Below are positions 50,955 to 60,407 of a stretch of 64,000 nucleotides of DNA, piece after piece (the first letter of the stretch is position 1; every line of letters begins with the position of its first letter). The notes below the pieces were generated by a model. That model worked only from the letters and a program-made list of their open reading frames with translations, was not told where the DNA came from and ran no database searches. Origin of the DNA: Bacillota bacterium (GTDB lineage Bacteria; Bacillota; Clostridia; Acetivibrionales; DSM-1351). The position numbers were made by a program, and so were the translations under genes. The DNA lies in NCBI GenBank assembly GCA_023460955.1, contig JAEWOH010000051.1, positions 62,001 through 126,000 on the forward strand, in the 5' to 3' direction.

Positions 50955-52886
50955 ATGCAAGTGGGAGTAAAGAATTTTAAGTGGAGCAGAAAAAGGTTTA
51001 TTGCTCTTTCTGTAGTTGCTTTGGTTATTATTTCATTGGTTACAGGAGTATTTCTTTATAGTAAAAACAGTTCTGCCAGTAGCACTGCAGCAGCGGAGAA
51101 AAGGACAACACAGGTTGTCAGGGGTAAAATTGAAGTTGCACTGTCGGGCTCAGGCACTGTAAAATCATCAAATACTTCAGATGTTATGACAAATGTTCAG
51201 GGGAAGATAACAAAAGCATATTTTAAGGAAGGAGATAAAATAAAGACCGGCGATTTGCTCTTTGAAATCGATGATACAGATGCTAAGCTGAATATTCAAA
51301 AAATCGAAAACCAGATAAGCCAAGCATTATTAAATGTAGACAGCAATCAAAAAAGTTTTAGCAATCTTACCGTCACAGCACCTTTTGACGGTTTAGTTAC
51401 GGGTATATCAGCAAAAACGGGTGAAAGCACCGGCAATAATATGGCACTTTTCACTATTACTGAAACATCAAGGCTTAATCTTTCAATTCCCTTTAGTGAA
51501 GCATGCATTCAGAATATAAAGATTGGTCAGAAAGCCAATGTACATGTCCAGGAAATAATGGATACAGTAGAGGGAATAGTAACAGCAATTGATGATTATA
51601 CATATACAGCTTCGGATGGAGGACGAGTCAGAAATGTTGAAGTTACAGTTAATAATCCCGGAAGACTGACCGACACAATGACTGCAAGTGTTGATATTAT
51701 AACTTCAAAAGGGATTGAGAGCGGAAACGGGGTTAGCCCCTTGGAATATGCAAACAAACAGGCAGTAAAGGCCGCTGCCAACGGTACCTTTGCTGAAGTT
51801 AACGTTAAAGAAAATCAATACGTTAAAAAAGGTGATGTACTGATTCAAATCGATAATGATGATTTAAAAATAACTGCCCAGACTAATGATCTTAAAGTTA
51901 AAGATCTTCAAAACCAACTGGAAGCAGCAAAAAAGCAATTGGAGAATTATAAGATATATTCTTCTATTTCAGGAACAGTCACAGGTGAAACGGCCGTTGC
52001 CGGTGACAGCGTTAAATCAGGAGATATTCTTATTAGTATAAGGGATTTTGATAAAATGCAGTTTACCATATCTGTCGACGAACTTGATATTTCAAAGGTT
52101 AAAGTAGGTCAGTCCGTAGCAATAACGATTGATGCTCTTGATGAGACCTCTAAAACTCCTCTTACGGGAGAAGTAATATATAAAGCTATGGAGGGTACTT
52201 CAACCAACGGCGTTGCTACTTATGATGTAAAGATAAAAATAAATGAAACTGAAAATTTGTTAGCCGGGATGAATGCTAATGCAAGCATAATACTAAACCA
52301 GGCCGACAATATATTAATGGTTCCCCTGGAAGCAATAACAAAAATGGGCAACAGATCCTTTGTACGAGTGTTGGGAACAGATGAACAAAGCCAGTCTGGA
52401 ACAGGCAGTGCAGACAGAAGGCCTGGTAACTGGGGCGGTAAAATGTCAGCACCGCCTGATAGCAACAGAACCAAAAATACAAGCAAAAATGATAGCCCTG
52501 CAAGTGGAAGCAGTGACAGTCAGAAAAACAGCCCGAGCGGTACGTCTTCAGCAAGAAGGCAAATGTCAGCGGCCTTTGGGGCAAATCAGGAGTATTACAA
52601 AGGAACTGTAATGAAAGAGGTTGAGCTGGGTATAAACAATGATGAATATGCAGAAATAAAGAGCGGTTTATCAGAAGGAGACATAGTTGTACTACCACCT
52701 CTGGTGACCAATTCAACTTCAGGCTCTTCAAATAGTCAGGGAGGCTTTGGGCTTGGTCTTGGCGGCGGCATGGGCGGTGGCTTCGGAGGAGGAATGCCTT
52801 CCGGAGGCTTCCCGGGTGGAAGCGGTCAGAACAATAGAAATTCCGGCAATTCAAACAGACAAACAAATACACAGGGTCAGAGATAG
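50955..52886 (+). CDS. MacA/YknX-like membrane-fusion protein of an ABC exporter
   Basis: A 643-residue HlyD/MacA-type adaptor. N-terminal membrane helix (residues 12-34), barrel-sandwich and coiled regions with two lipoyl-like units (VTAPFDGLVTGISAKTGES and ISGTVTGETAVAGDSVKSG), beta-barrel and a C-terminal domain. The region about 475-540 is a Ser/Asn/Lys-rich insertion and residues about 590-643 a Gly/Asn tail, both unusual for the family. First gene of a three-gene exporter operon; GAAGAGGTGG site before the ATG. Confidence 0.88.
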   Translation: MQVGVKNFKWSRKRFIALSVVALVIISLVTGVFLYSKNSSASSTAAAEKRTTQVVRGKIEVALSGSGTVKSSNTSDVMTNVQGKITKAYFKEGDKIKTGDLLFEIDDTDAKLNIQKIENQISQALLNVDSNQKSFSNLTVTAPFDGLVTGISAKTGESTGNNMALFTITETSRLNLSIPFSEACIQNIKIGQKANVHVQEIMDTVEGIVTAIDDYTYTASDGGRVRNVEVTVNNPGRLTDTMTASVDIITSKGIESGNGVSPLEYANKQAVKAAANGTFAEVNVKENQYVKKGDVLIQIDNDDLKITAQTNDLKVKDLQNQLEAAKKQLENYKIYSSISGTVTGETAVAGDSVKSGDILISIRDFDKMQFTISVDELDISKVKVGQSVAITIDALDETSKTPLTGEVIYKAMEGTSTNGVATYDVKIKINETENLLAGMNANASIILNQADNILMVPLEAITKMGNRSFVRVLGTDEQSQSGTGSADRRPGNWGGKMSAPPDSNRTKNTSKNDSPASGSSDSQKNSPSGTSSARRQMSAAFGANQEYYKGTVMKEVELGINNDEYAEIKSGLSEGDIVVLPPLVTNSTSGSSNSQGGFGLGLGGGMGGGFGGGMPSGGFPGGSGQNNRNSGNSNRQTNTQGQR

Positions 52887-52895
52887 GAGATTAGC

Positions 52896-53573
52896 ATGAT
52901 ACGAATATCGAACATGTGTAAAATATATGAGATGGGCGAAAACTCCATATATGCACTTAATAATGTCTCTTTGCATATTGCCAGGCATGAATTTGTAGCT
53001 ATTGTAGGTCCATCCGGCTCGGGTAAATCTACATTGATGAATATGCTGGGATGTCTTGATGTGCCCACCTCCGGAAGCTATTATCTGGATGGACATGAGG
53101 TCAGCAAGCTGAGTGATAATCAGCTTGCTGAAATAAGAAATAATAAGATTGGCTTTATATTTCAAGGCTTTAACCTACTAAAAAAACTGACAGCAGTAGA
53201 AAATGTTGAACTACCGCTAATATACCAGGGAATTGGTCATAGAGAAAGACTTAAAAAGAGCATAGATGCACTTGGAATGGTAGGCCTCGGGGACAGAATC
53301 CACCATACTCCCAATGAATTATCAGGAGGTCAGCAGCAGAGGGTAGCTATAGCACGCGCACTTGTAAGCAACCCTCCGCTAATTCTGGCAGATGAGCCTA
53401 CAGGAAATCTGGATTCAAAATCAGGAGCTGACGTTATGAATACACTCCACCAGCTACATAAAGGCGGAAATACCATTGTATTAATAACCCATGATAACAA
53501 TGTGGCTGCTCAGGCAGGAAGAATAATAAGGATACAGGACGGCATGATAACAGAAGATAAGGAGGCGGTATAG
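52896..53573 (+). CDS. MacB/LolD-type ABC ATPase
   Basis: A 225-residue ATPase of the MacB/YknY group with Walker A GPSGSGKST (near residue 41), signature LSGGQQQR, Walker B LILADEPTGNLD and the H-loop LITHD. Energises the permease encoded immediately downstream (TAG of this gene touches the next ATG). Starts 9 nt after the adaptor gene, so all three are cotranscribed. Confidence 0.94.
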   Translation: MIRISNMCKIYEMGENSIYALNNVSLHIARHEFVAIVGPSGSGKSTLMNMLGCLDVPTSGSYYLDGHEVSKLSDNQLAEIRNNKIGFIFQGFNLLKKLTAVENVELPLIYQGIGHRERLKKSIDALGMVGLGDRIHHTPNELSGGQQQRVAIARALVSNPPLILADEPTGNLDSKSGADVMNTLHQLHKGGNTIVLITHDNNVAAQAGRIIRIQDGMITEDKEAV

Positions 53574-54752
53574 ATGGGGTTTTTTCAGGCCTTTAAAATG
53601 GCATTGAAAAGTATTGCCAGCAATAAGGTCCGCTCATTTCTTACCATGCTGGGAGTAATAATCGGGGTAGGTTCGGTAATAACAGCTGTTGCGTTCGCTC
53701 AGGGGAGTACCAAGAGCATAACTGATTCAATCGAAGGTCTTGGAAGTAATATTATTACAATTAACATAACCGGAAGAGGAAGTAATAGAACGGTTACATA
53801 TAACGAATTAAAGACCTTTGCCGACGAAAACAGCAGTGAAATAAGTATGATTGCACCGATTGTCAGCGGCAGTATGACAGGAAAAGTAGGAACTAAAAGC
53901 CGATCAACAACTGTAGTAGGTACAGATGAACAGTATGAATATATGAAAAGCAGACATGTCCAATCAGGTAGATTTATTTTATCTTTTGACAATGACTATA
54001 TGCTTAAGACTGCTGTAATAGGTACTGCTGTTGCAAATGATTTATTTGAAGGACAGAATCCTGTTGGTCAGCAAATGAAAATTAACGGACAGATATTCAA
54101 GGTAGTAGGTCTTCTTCAGGAGATTGACGGAAGCCAGGATTCATCAGACGACGACCAGATTATTATTCCTGTAACCGTTGCTCAAAGGCTAAGCCAGAAC
54201 AGTACTATAAGAAGCTTTACTGTTCAGGCTGTAGATTCGACAACGGTTGACCCGGCAATGACAAAGCTTACAAATTATCTTACAAAAAAATTTGGAGATA
54301 CAACATCATTCAGGGTAATGAACCAGGCACAAATGTTATCAACCTTAAATTCAATAACCGACACCTTAATGATTGTTCTTGGAGGGATAGCCGCTATTTC
54401 TCTGATTGTAGGCGGAATTGGAATTATGAACATTATGTTGGTTTCAGTTACCGAGAGAACCCGTGAAATTGGTATCCGTAAAGCCATTGGGGCAAAACGT
54501 AAAAATATTTTGGTCCAGTTTTTAATTGAAGCAATAATGATAACCGGTATTGGAGGAGTCATAGGAATACTGATTGGTTTGTTTTGTATCAAGTTCATTA
54601 TTGGGGGGTTCAAAATAACCACGCCGGTTTACTCGCCCTTCTGGATGACTCTTTCCTTCGGAATATCACTGGGGGTAGGAATAATATTCGGCATGTTCCC
54701 TGCCTATAAAGCTGCCAGATTAAATCCTATAGAGGCTCTCAGATTCGAATAA
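53574..54752 (+). CDS. MacB/YknZ-type ABC permease (FtsX family)
   Basis: A 392-residue permease: helix near residues 20-40, a large extracytoplasmic MacB periplasmic-core domain (about 45-250), and three C-terminal helices with the FtsX motif ERTREIGIRKAIGAKRKNIL near 298-317. With the adaptor and ATPase it forms a tripartite-like exporter of antimicrobial peptides, lipids or signals; the cargo is unknown. The following S-layer protein gene starts 45 nt later and may be cotranscribed. Confidence 0.92.
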   Translation: MGFFQAFKMALKSIASNKVRSFLTMLGVIIGVGSVITAVAFAQGSTKSITDSIEGLGSNIITINITGRGSNRTVTYNELKTFADENSSEISMIAPIVSGSMTGKVGTKSRSTTVVGTDEQYEYMKSRHVQSGRFILSFDNDYMLKTAVIGTAVANDLFEGQNPVGQQMKINGQIFKVVGLLQEIDGSQDSSDDDQIIIPVTVAQRLSQNSTIRSFTVQAVDSTTVDPAMTKLTNYLTKKFGDTTSFRVMNQAQMLSTLNSITDTLMIVLGGIAAISLIVGGIGIMNIMLVSVTERTREIGIRKAIGAKRKNILVQFLIEAIMITGIGGVIGILIGLFCIKFIIGGFKITTPVYSPFWMTLSFGISLGVGIIFGMFPAYKAARLNPIEALRFE

Positions 54753-54797
54753 TATTACTATTTGTGCCGTCTATCTTACGGCGGAATGGAGATTTAT

Positions 54798-56774
54798 ATG
54801 CATAATTTAAAAAAATTGCTTTTAAAAATACTTACTTTTACTATGATTTCAGCTTTTATAATGTCATCAACCATAGCATATGCTGCTACTCGGGAACAAA
54901 CCGACTATGGAGAAGCGGCTGCGAAACTGAAACTATGGGGGATTATTAATGATTCTGACCTGAAAAACAGTAAAATGACCAGAGAACTTTTTTCAAAGCT
55001 TATTATAAACTCTACCGGAAACTATGAATTGGCAAAATCTATGGAAGGTTCCACAACTTTTTCAGATGTTTCGGTAAAGTCTGAATACTGTGGATACATT
55101 AATGCAGCTGCAAAGCTAGGATATCTTCAGGCATATTCTGATGGTAAATACAGGCCTTCTGCTTATATTACTTTTGCACAGCTTTGTACTGCGGTGGTTA
55201 AGGCCTTGGGCTATACTCAGACTGATATAACAGGGACCTGGCCTGCCGGATATATTGAAAAGGCAAAGAGCCTGGGATTGACAAACGGTAACGCTCTTAC
55301 TGCTGAAAGTAACGTTTCCACTGCTGATGCTTTAGTTATTCTTGAAATAATGCTTAATACAAATATTAAGAAAGTAAATTCTCAGGCTGCAGACCAGACA
55401 CTTATTGAAGCAACAGGTTTGTTGGACGATCAGAATAACTGGGTATATAGTAAGCCGGAAATAGCTTTCAATTTTAAACCGTCAACTATGAAGCTTGGAG
55501 CTATCAATTTTAGGTCTGATATTCCTGTATTGCGTGATACTGTAAACAATACCTCTGTCCCTTCTACAAATGTAGTCGGTGAAATAATAGCAATAAGCGA
55601 TATTAAAGACAAGGATGTTGTTTACGAGGTTTACAACAAGCTTAATGTCCTTAAGTATTATTTGGTTGTGGACAACAGAATAGACGGAGAAATAACCAGT
55701 ATTCTTCCAAGTAAGTATTCACCTAAAAAAGTCCAGATAAACAATGTGGATTATGAACTGGGTCAGTATGCAAAGCTCAACAAATTTGATTCAACCAACG
55801 GGTCCTTTAATGTAGGTGATACTGTGACGGCGGTACTGGGTTATGACGGTAAAATAGTAGATGCCTACTATACAGATAATTCTGATGTAGAGGATTACGC
55901 ATTTGTTGTAGGCACCTCCACAAATGTATCAAAAAAAGCAGCTGACTACGGGAAATTATACTATACTGTTGACCTTATGGAGGTTGATGGTACTACAAAA
56001 ACTTACAGGATTGCTGACGATCCAGCCCAATACAGGTGGACATTAATAAAATACTCTATTTTGAGTGATGATTATATTGCAATACTGAAAGTCAGCTATA
56101 ATGTACCTAGCGGAAATCAGATAATAATTGACAGATACGAGAAAAAAATAGGACAGAGCTACATAACTGACAATATTAAGATTTTTAATTATACCGATTC
56201 TACAGTCAGCCTTTTAAAGTGGAGTGATATACCTAACGGAACTTTACCGGCCGGGAAAGTACAATATATAGGAACAACGGGTGAATTCGGAGACGTAAAT
56301 ATTATTGTCACCAGTGACGTGTTGAATCAGCAATATAAGAATTATGTAGTGCAAAAAATAACAGTACCCGATGGAAAGAAAACTACGAACTATACTTACA
56401 ACCTTTTATCGGGAACAACCTCATATACATATACCTCAAAGAGTGAAATACCGGGAGCTGTGGTAGGCTCGGTATTTAGTATGAAAATGTATAACAATCA
56501 GATTAGTACCTTTAACAGTATAGTTAACCCTGACGCACAGGGCTGGTATGTACAGGCAATAGATGCAAAGAGACTTAAAATGGGTGAATTTGTATACCTT
56601 TTCGGGCCTGAAGTTTCTTTCTATCAGAAAGACTATTCAGGTAATCTTGTATCAAAAAAACTTACAGATATAAATACAGGGACCGAGTCATCTTACGGAA
56701 GTATAAAGCTTTACTGTGACCGGCCGTTTAATAATGGCGGCAAGATACAATATGTAATAATTAGTCTGAATTAG
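54798..56774 (+). CDS. S-layer homology domain protein
   Basis: A 658-residue secreted protein. Signal peptide ends near AYAATRE (about residue 32). Two to three SLH repeats in residues 38-205 (YGEAAAKLKLWGIIND; YINAAAKLGYLQAYSDGKYRPS; YIEKAKSLGLTNGN) should bind pyruvylated cell-wall polymer. The remaining 450 residues are beta-rich with no catalytic motif recognised. ATG 54798 is supported by a GGAG 6 nt upstream; the earlier in-frame TTG at 54762 would spoil the signal peptide. It follows the exporter operon closely. Confidence 0.87.
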   Translation: MHNLKKLLLKILTFTMISAFIMSSTIAYAATREQTDYGEAAAKLKLWGIINDSDLKNSKMTRELFSKLIINSTGNYELAKSMEGSTTFSDVSVKSEYCGYINAAAKLGYLQAYSDGKYRPSAYITFAQLCTAVVKALGYTQTDITGTWPAGYIEKAKSLGLTNGNALTAESNVSTADALVILEIMLNTNIKKVNSQAADQTLIEATGLLDDQNNWVYSKPEIAFNFKPSTMKLGAINFRSDIPVLRDTVNNTSVPSTNVVGEIIAISDIKDKDVVYEVYNKLNVLKYYLVVDNRIDGEITSILPSKYSPKKVQINNVDYELGQYAKLNKFDSTNGSFNVGDTVTAVLGYDGKIVDAYYTDNSDVEDYAFVVGTSTNVSKKAADYGKLYYTVDLMEVDGTTKTYRIADDPAQYRWTLIKYSILSDDYIAILKVSYNVPSGNQIIIDRYEKKIGQSYITDNIKIFNYTDSTVSLLKWSDIPNGTLPAGKVQYIGTTGEFGDVNIIVTSDVLNQQYKNYVVQKITVPDGKKTTNYTYNLLSGTTSYTYTSKSEIPGAVVGSVFSMKMYNNQISTFNSIVNPDAQGWYVQAIDAKRLKMGEFVYLFGPEVSFYQKDYSGNLVSKKLTDINTGTESSYGSIKLYCDRPFNNGGKIQYVIISLN

Positions 56775-56808
56775 GTTATACTAACAAAGAAAATAATGCC
56801 ATGCAAAT

Positions 56809-56845
56809 AAAAAAATAAAAACGGATTAACCGTTTTTATTTTTTT
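56809..56845 (+). terminator. Terminator after the SLH gene
   Basis: Perfect 16-bp inverted repeat (56809-56824 / 56830-56845) ending in seven T residues. Confidence 0.88.
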
Positions 56846-56941
56846 ATGGAAAAACTGTATATATTTAACGATTTTACTAATAATAACACTAGAAAACGTT
56901 TTAATAAATTCTTTAAAACTAAAGGAGGAAGTTTTTAGAAA

Positions 56942-57235
56942 ATGAAAAGAGTTTTTGCATTATTAATGATAGTTGCCCTGGTCTTTAGCCTTGGTGCCTG
57001 TGCTAAAAATAATCAGCCGGGAGCCAGCACTTCCACAGTGACTGCACCTAAATCAAGCACAACCCCGTCAACTCCTGGTTTGGCAACTAATTCACCAGGA
57101 ACTGCCACTGTTTCTCCAGGAATGAAGACACCAACAACAGCTACAAAGTCACCTGGAACAGCTACAAAGTCACCTGGAACAGCGACTACTTCACCGTCAA
57201 CTGCTACTGTAACCGCTACAAAATCAAAAAAATAG
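56942..57235 (+). CDS. Small Thr/Ser/Pro-rich lipoprotein
   Basis: A 97-residue lipoprotein: signal peptide and lipobox LGAC (Cys20), then a low-complexity stalk of TATKSPG-type heptapeptides. At DNA level a 21-bp unit is repeated exactly twice (57137-57157 and 57158-57178) with a third degenerate copy, so copy number may vary between strains. Probably a cell-surface spacer or glycosylated peptide. AAAGGAGG precedes the ATG and terminators flank it on both sides, so it is monocistronic. Confidence 0.75.
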   Translation: MKRVFALLMIVALVFSLGACAKNNQPGASTSTVTAPKSSTTPSTPGLATNSPGTATVSPGMKTPTTATKSPGTATKSPGTATTSPSTATVTATKSKK

Positions 57236-57276
57236 TTGCTTACATTGGAAACGTAAATCTAAAAAGAATTTATTAT

Positions 57277-57316
57277 ATAAAGAATCCATGTCTTTGTCAT
57301 GGGTTCTTTATATTTT
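57277..57316 (+). terminator. Terminator after the small lipoprotein gene
   Basis: 14-bp inverted repeat with one G-U pair (57277-57290 / 57298-57311) followed by ATTTTT. Confidence 0.82.
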
Positions 57317-57438
57317 TAACGACTTTACAAGCGGGTTCCTATTTCTTGACATTGTCAAAACGTGATAGTAAAATTAGTTAGTATTTTGCTGCGTATAATG
57401 GTAAAAAAATGCTAATTCACCACAGGCGGGAGCTACAG

Positions 57439-58470
57439 ATGGAAACAAAAATGCCTAAAACCTTACCTTTTTTTCTTAAGCTAACGATTTTCCTTATAAT
57501 TTTTAAAATAATAGACGTGTCAGTTGGTGGAATTTTACACTACTATACATATTTTAGTAAGCCAAATATGCATGAACTTATGTGGAATGACTTTTATGCA
57601 TATGAGGATAATTCCGTTGATGTTATGTTTCTTGGCTCATCCCACGCAAGGTTTGCATTTGATACGGATTATTTTGATAAGGCTCTTGAAGCTAAAACCT
57701 TTAATTTATCCAGCTCGGGACAGACCCCTGTCGTGGGTTATTATGCCCTGAAGGAGGCTTTAAAGCATCAAAAACCAAAAGTTCTGGTTTATGAGGCATA
57801 TTGGAGATTATTCGGAACTTCAGACAATGTAACCCCTGCATATTTTGTGTTCGATTATATTAAGGGCTTTGACACTAAGGCTGAAATGCTCGTTAACCTG
57901 AGTATAGAAAAGAATTTTTCGTCCTTATTGTTTGAGTCGCTTTTTAAGACTTATAAATACCGGGAGGGTTTAGCACCGGCCGTAAAAAATGTTTTAGGCG
58001 GAAACTTTAGAAATGATGCTGTGAATGTGACCAGCAACATTGCCTATACGGATTTTACATATCATAAAAACGGGTATTTCGGAAGTGAAAAGGTGGCCAC
58101 TCAAAATAAGCTTTTTGTTACCAATCCTTTTAAGAAGGCCGGACAAGGCTTTGATTGGAATGATAAACAGCTGGAATATATGAAGAAAACAATTGATTTA
58201 TGCAAGGCACAAAACATTAAAGTTTTGATGGTAACGGCACCAATGCCAATACCTACTATGAATTTCTTAAAAGACTACGACAAATCCTATACTGACTTGA
58301 ATACCATTGCCAAAGACATGAACGTTAAATATATAGATTACAATATGTTAAATAGGAAAACTCATATGTTTACTAATGATATGTTCTATGATAGTAACCA
58401 TTTGAATGAGAAGGGCACTCGAGAATTGGACAGGGATTTGTCACCAGAAATAAGAAAATATTTATATTAG
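57439..58470 (+). CDS. Membrane-anchored SGNH-hydrolase-like protein
   Basis: A 343-residue protein with one N-terminal helix (about residues 8-30) and an extracytoplasmic domain. Block I-like MFLGSSHARFAF (Ser in GSSH) and a C-terminal DSNHLNEKG (Asp-x-x-His) recall SGNH/GDSL esterases and the AlgX/DUF1574-type acetyl-transfer partners of cell-wall polymers. I infer a role in polysaccharide O-acetyl metabolism, moderately sure of fold only. ATG 57439 fits the GGGAG 6 nt upstream; earlier in-frame starts do not. Confidence 0.7.
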   Translation: METKMPKTLPFFLKLTIFLIIFKIIDVSVGGILHYYTYFSKPNMHELMWNDFYAYEDNSVDVMFLGSSHARFAFDTDYFDKALEAKTFNLSSSGQTPVVGYYALKEALKHQKPKVLVYEAYWRLFGTSDNVTPAYFVFDYIKGFDTKAEMLVNLSIEKNFSSLLFESLFKTYKYREGLAPAVKNVLGGNFRNDAVNVTSNIAYTDFTYHKNGYFGSEKVATQNKLFVTNPFKKAGQGFDWNDKQLEYMKKTIDLCKAQNIKVLMVTAPMPIPTMNFLKDYDKSYTDLNTIAKDMNVKYIDYNMLNRKTHMFTNDMFYDSNHLNEKGTRELDRDLSPEIRKYLY

Positions 58471-58578
58471 CCCAATCCTTTCAATAATAATGCATATTGC
58501 TATTTACAAAAAACTAATATACACTTAAAAAGTCAATGGTATTATCACCGATATGTTATACTACTATTGCATAAAAAT

Positions 58579-58683
58579 TGGCAGAGTAGATTTTTGCGCG
58601 TTAAGTGCCAAAGGGACGGGAAGTTGCCTTTTGGACGAAAAACACAACTGTGTTTGCGGTGCAGATCTCGCATTCCGCTGCCA
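58579..58683 (+). promoter_or_regulatory. Tetrahydrofolate (THF) riboswitch
   Basis: The region matches the THF aptamer pattern from memory: closing stem TGGCAG/CTGCCA (58579-58584 / 58678-58683), AGAGTAGA, GCGCGTTAAGTG, GGGACGGGAAG, ACGAA and GCGGTGCAGAT, CATTCCGCTGCC near the 3' side. It lies about 90 nt upstream of folT, a known location for this riboswitch. Small hairpins between aptamer and ribosome site (58685-58702; 58731-58742) could be the expression platform. Confidence 0.88.
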
Positions 58684-58771
58684 CAAAAAGAGATACCTCT
58701 TTTATGTGGCTTACCACAGTGTATTTTTATTACACTGTAATTTCGTCAAAACATTTAAAGGAGGTAGTGCT

Positions 58772-59293
58772 ATGATGCACAACAAATTAAGAAGTATTCT
58801 TTTACTTGGGCTTTTCATTGCCCTTGAAGTTATTCTCACAAGATTCTTATCTGTAGAAAGTCCAATTGTACGAATTTCATTTGAATTTATCCCCATTGCC
58901 GTTTCAGCTATTTTATTCGGGCCTGTTATGGCCGGTATTGGTGCGGCAGCTGCTGATATTTTAGGTATGCTGATTTTTCCAAAAGGAGCCTTCTTCCCGG
59001 GCTTTACATTAAGTGCCTTCTTATCCGGACTTATTTACGGTATTTTCCTTTATAAAAAGAAGATAACACTTGCAAGGACTTTTGCGGCAGTTTTAACTGT
59101 TATTATTATCTGCAGTCTGTTTTTGAACACAATATGGCTGATCATTCTGACAAAGAACGGGGCTTATGCTATCCTTACTGCCAGGCTGATTAAATGTGCT
59201 GTATTCCTGCCGGTTCAGACCTTTATGATATATTTTGTCTGGAAATACGTCGGCAACCTGTTTACACGTTCTTTGAACCTGGAGAAACAATAA
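58772..59293 (+). CDS. folT: Folate ECF transporter S component FolT
   Basis: A 173-residue, five- to six-helix membrane protein of the ECF S-component type, with ISFEFIPIAVSAILFGP, GAAAADILGMLIFPKGAFFPG and FLSGLIYG typical of FolT. It captures folate for the shared EcfA/A'/T module, which is not in this window. ATG 58772 is preceded by AAAGGAGG; reading the frame back to 58553 would cover the riboswitch and is not credible. Regulated by folate through the riboswitch. Confidence 0.92.
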   Translation: MMHNKLRSILLLGLFIALEVILTRFLSVESPIVRISFEFIPIAVSAILFGPVMAGIGAAAADILGMLIFPKGAFFPGFTLSAFLSGLIYGIFLYKKKITLARTFAAVLTVIIICSLFLNTIWLIILTKNGAYAILTARLIKCAVFLPVQTFMIYFVWKYVGNLFTRSLNLEKQ

Positions 59294-59375
59294 ATAAGAA
59301 AAAAATTTACTTCTTTAAGACATTTTTATTTTTACTGCGTATTCTAAGTATATAAATAAAATAGGAGTGAAAAAA

Positions 59376-60311
59376 TTGAAAAAAATATATTTTTCTTTTA
59401 TAGTTTTGTCACTTATATGTGTGATGGTTGTAACTACTACAGGATGTGGAGTAAGAATAAACGGTAAAGAATATGAATTTTACAAATCCAGCCAAAGTGA
59501 AAAAAAGAGCAACAACATCTTCAATGGAATAGGTTCTGAATCGAGAGAAAGTCAACAGGTAAAACAAGATAAAATTGACGGAGAAGAACTCAAGGTTTCC
59601 ACAGGTGCCGGAAATATTGATATAGGTAAAGCCGATGGTTCAGAAATAATCGTTGACGCAGATAAAAAAGTAAGGGGTGCCTCAGAAGAGACAAAGAAGA
59701 CAATCCTTGAAAATATGAATATTTCAATTGAGCAAAACGGCAAAAATCTTGATATTGCAGTCAGGACAAAAGACGGCAAAGATTTCTGGGAATGGCAGAA
59801 AGATAATTATAAGACTTATCAGATAACTATAAACTATGATATTAAAGTCCCCGAAAGCATCAAGGATTTAAGTGTTTCAACCGGTGCCGGGAATATAATA
59901 ATTGAAGGTCAGGCTGAAAAGGTCGATGCTAGTACCGGTGCAGGTAACATCGACGTAGATGATATGAAGGCTGAACTTAAATTAAGTACTGGTGCAGGTA
60001 ATATTGACATTGATAATTCCTCAGCATTGGGTAACTGTAAATTAAGCACCGGAGCCGGTAATATAGATTTTATGGGAAAAGTGGAGGACGTGAATGGGTT
60101 TGATGCCTCTACCGGTATGGGTAATGTTAATTTTAGAGTACCTTCTGATTCCAAAATGTCTATAAACGCAGATACCGGATTGGGTAAACTTGGCGGAAGT
60201 TTTATTAATATTGAAGGAAACAAATCGCACTTTAATGGAGACATTAATGGAGGCGGAGTATCAATAAGACTGAGTACCGGGGTTGGTAACGTAGATATTG
60301 ATGAAGACTAA
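59376..60311 (+). CDS. DUF4097-type repeat lipoprotein
   Basis: A 311-residue secreted protein: signal peptide with lipobox-like TTGC, a Ser/Lys/Gln-rich linker, then a beta-helix-like region in which the motif STGAGNIDI or a close variant recurs about seven times (from about residue 70 to the end). This is the DUF4097/DUF2807 adhesin-like fold. Function unknown. TTG 59376 is used because the GGAG at 59364-59367 lies 8 nt upstream; the GTG at 59367 overlaps that site. Confidence 0.8.
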   Translation: MKKIYFSFIVLSLICVMVVTTTGCGVRINGKEYEFYKSSQSEKKSNNIFNGIGSESRESQQVKQDKIDGEELKVSTGAGNIDIGKADGSEIIVDADKKVRGASEETKKTILENMNISIEQNGKNLDIAVRTKDGKDFWEWQKDNYKTYQITINYDIKVPESIKDLSVSTGAGNIIIEGQAEKVDASTGAGNIDVDDMKAELKLSTGAGNIDIDNSSALGNCKLSTGAGNIDFMGKVEDVNGFDASTGMGNVNFRVPSDSKMSINADTGLGKLGGSFINIEGNKSHFNGDINGGGVSIRLSTGVGNVDIDED

Positions 60312-60336
60312 ATAAAAGCACATTGTAAATTTAAAT

Positions 60337-60366
60337 GGGCTGCAGGGTTATCTGCAGCCCGTTTTT
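60337..60366 (+). terminator. Terminator after the DUF4097 gene
   Basis: Perfect 9-bp stem GGGCTGCAG/CTGCAGCCC (60337-60345 / 60352-60360) followed by GTTTTT. Confidence 0.85.
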
Positions 60367-60407
60367 GCAGTATAGCAGTATATGTTTTCACATTTATGTT
60401 TAGATTA

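Noticed and set aside
56942..57235. CRISPR or other array-like repeat
   Set aside because: The repeats are codon-phased 21-bp units inside a lipoprotein gene with no spacers.
58553..58771. N-terminal extension of folT back to 58553
   Set aside because: It would translate the THF riboswitch; a perfect AAAGGAGG precedes the ATG at 58772.
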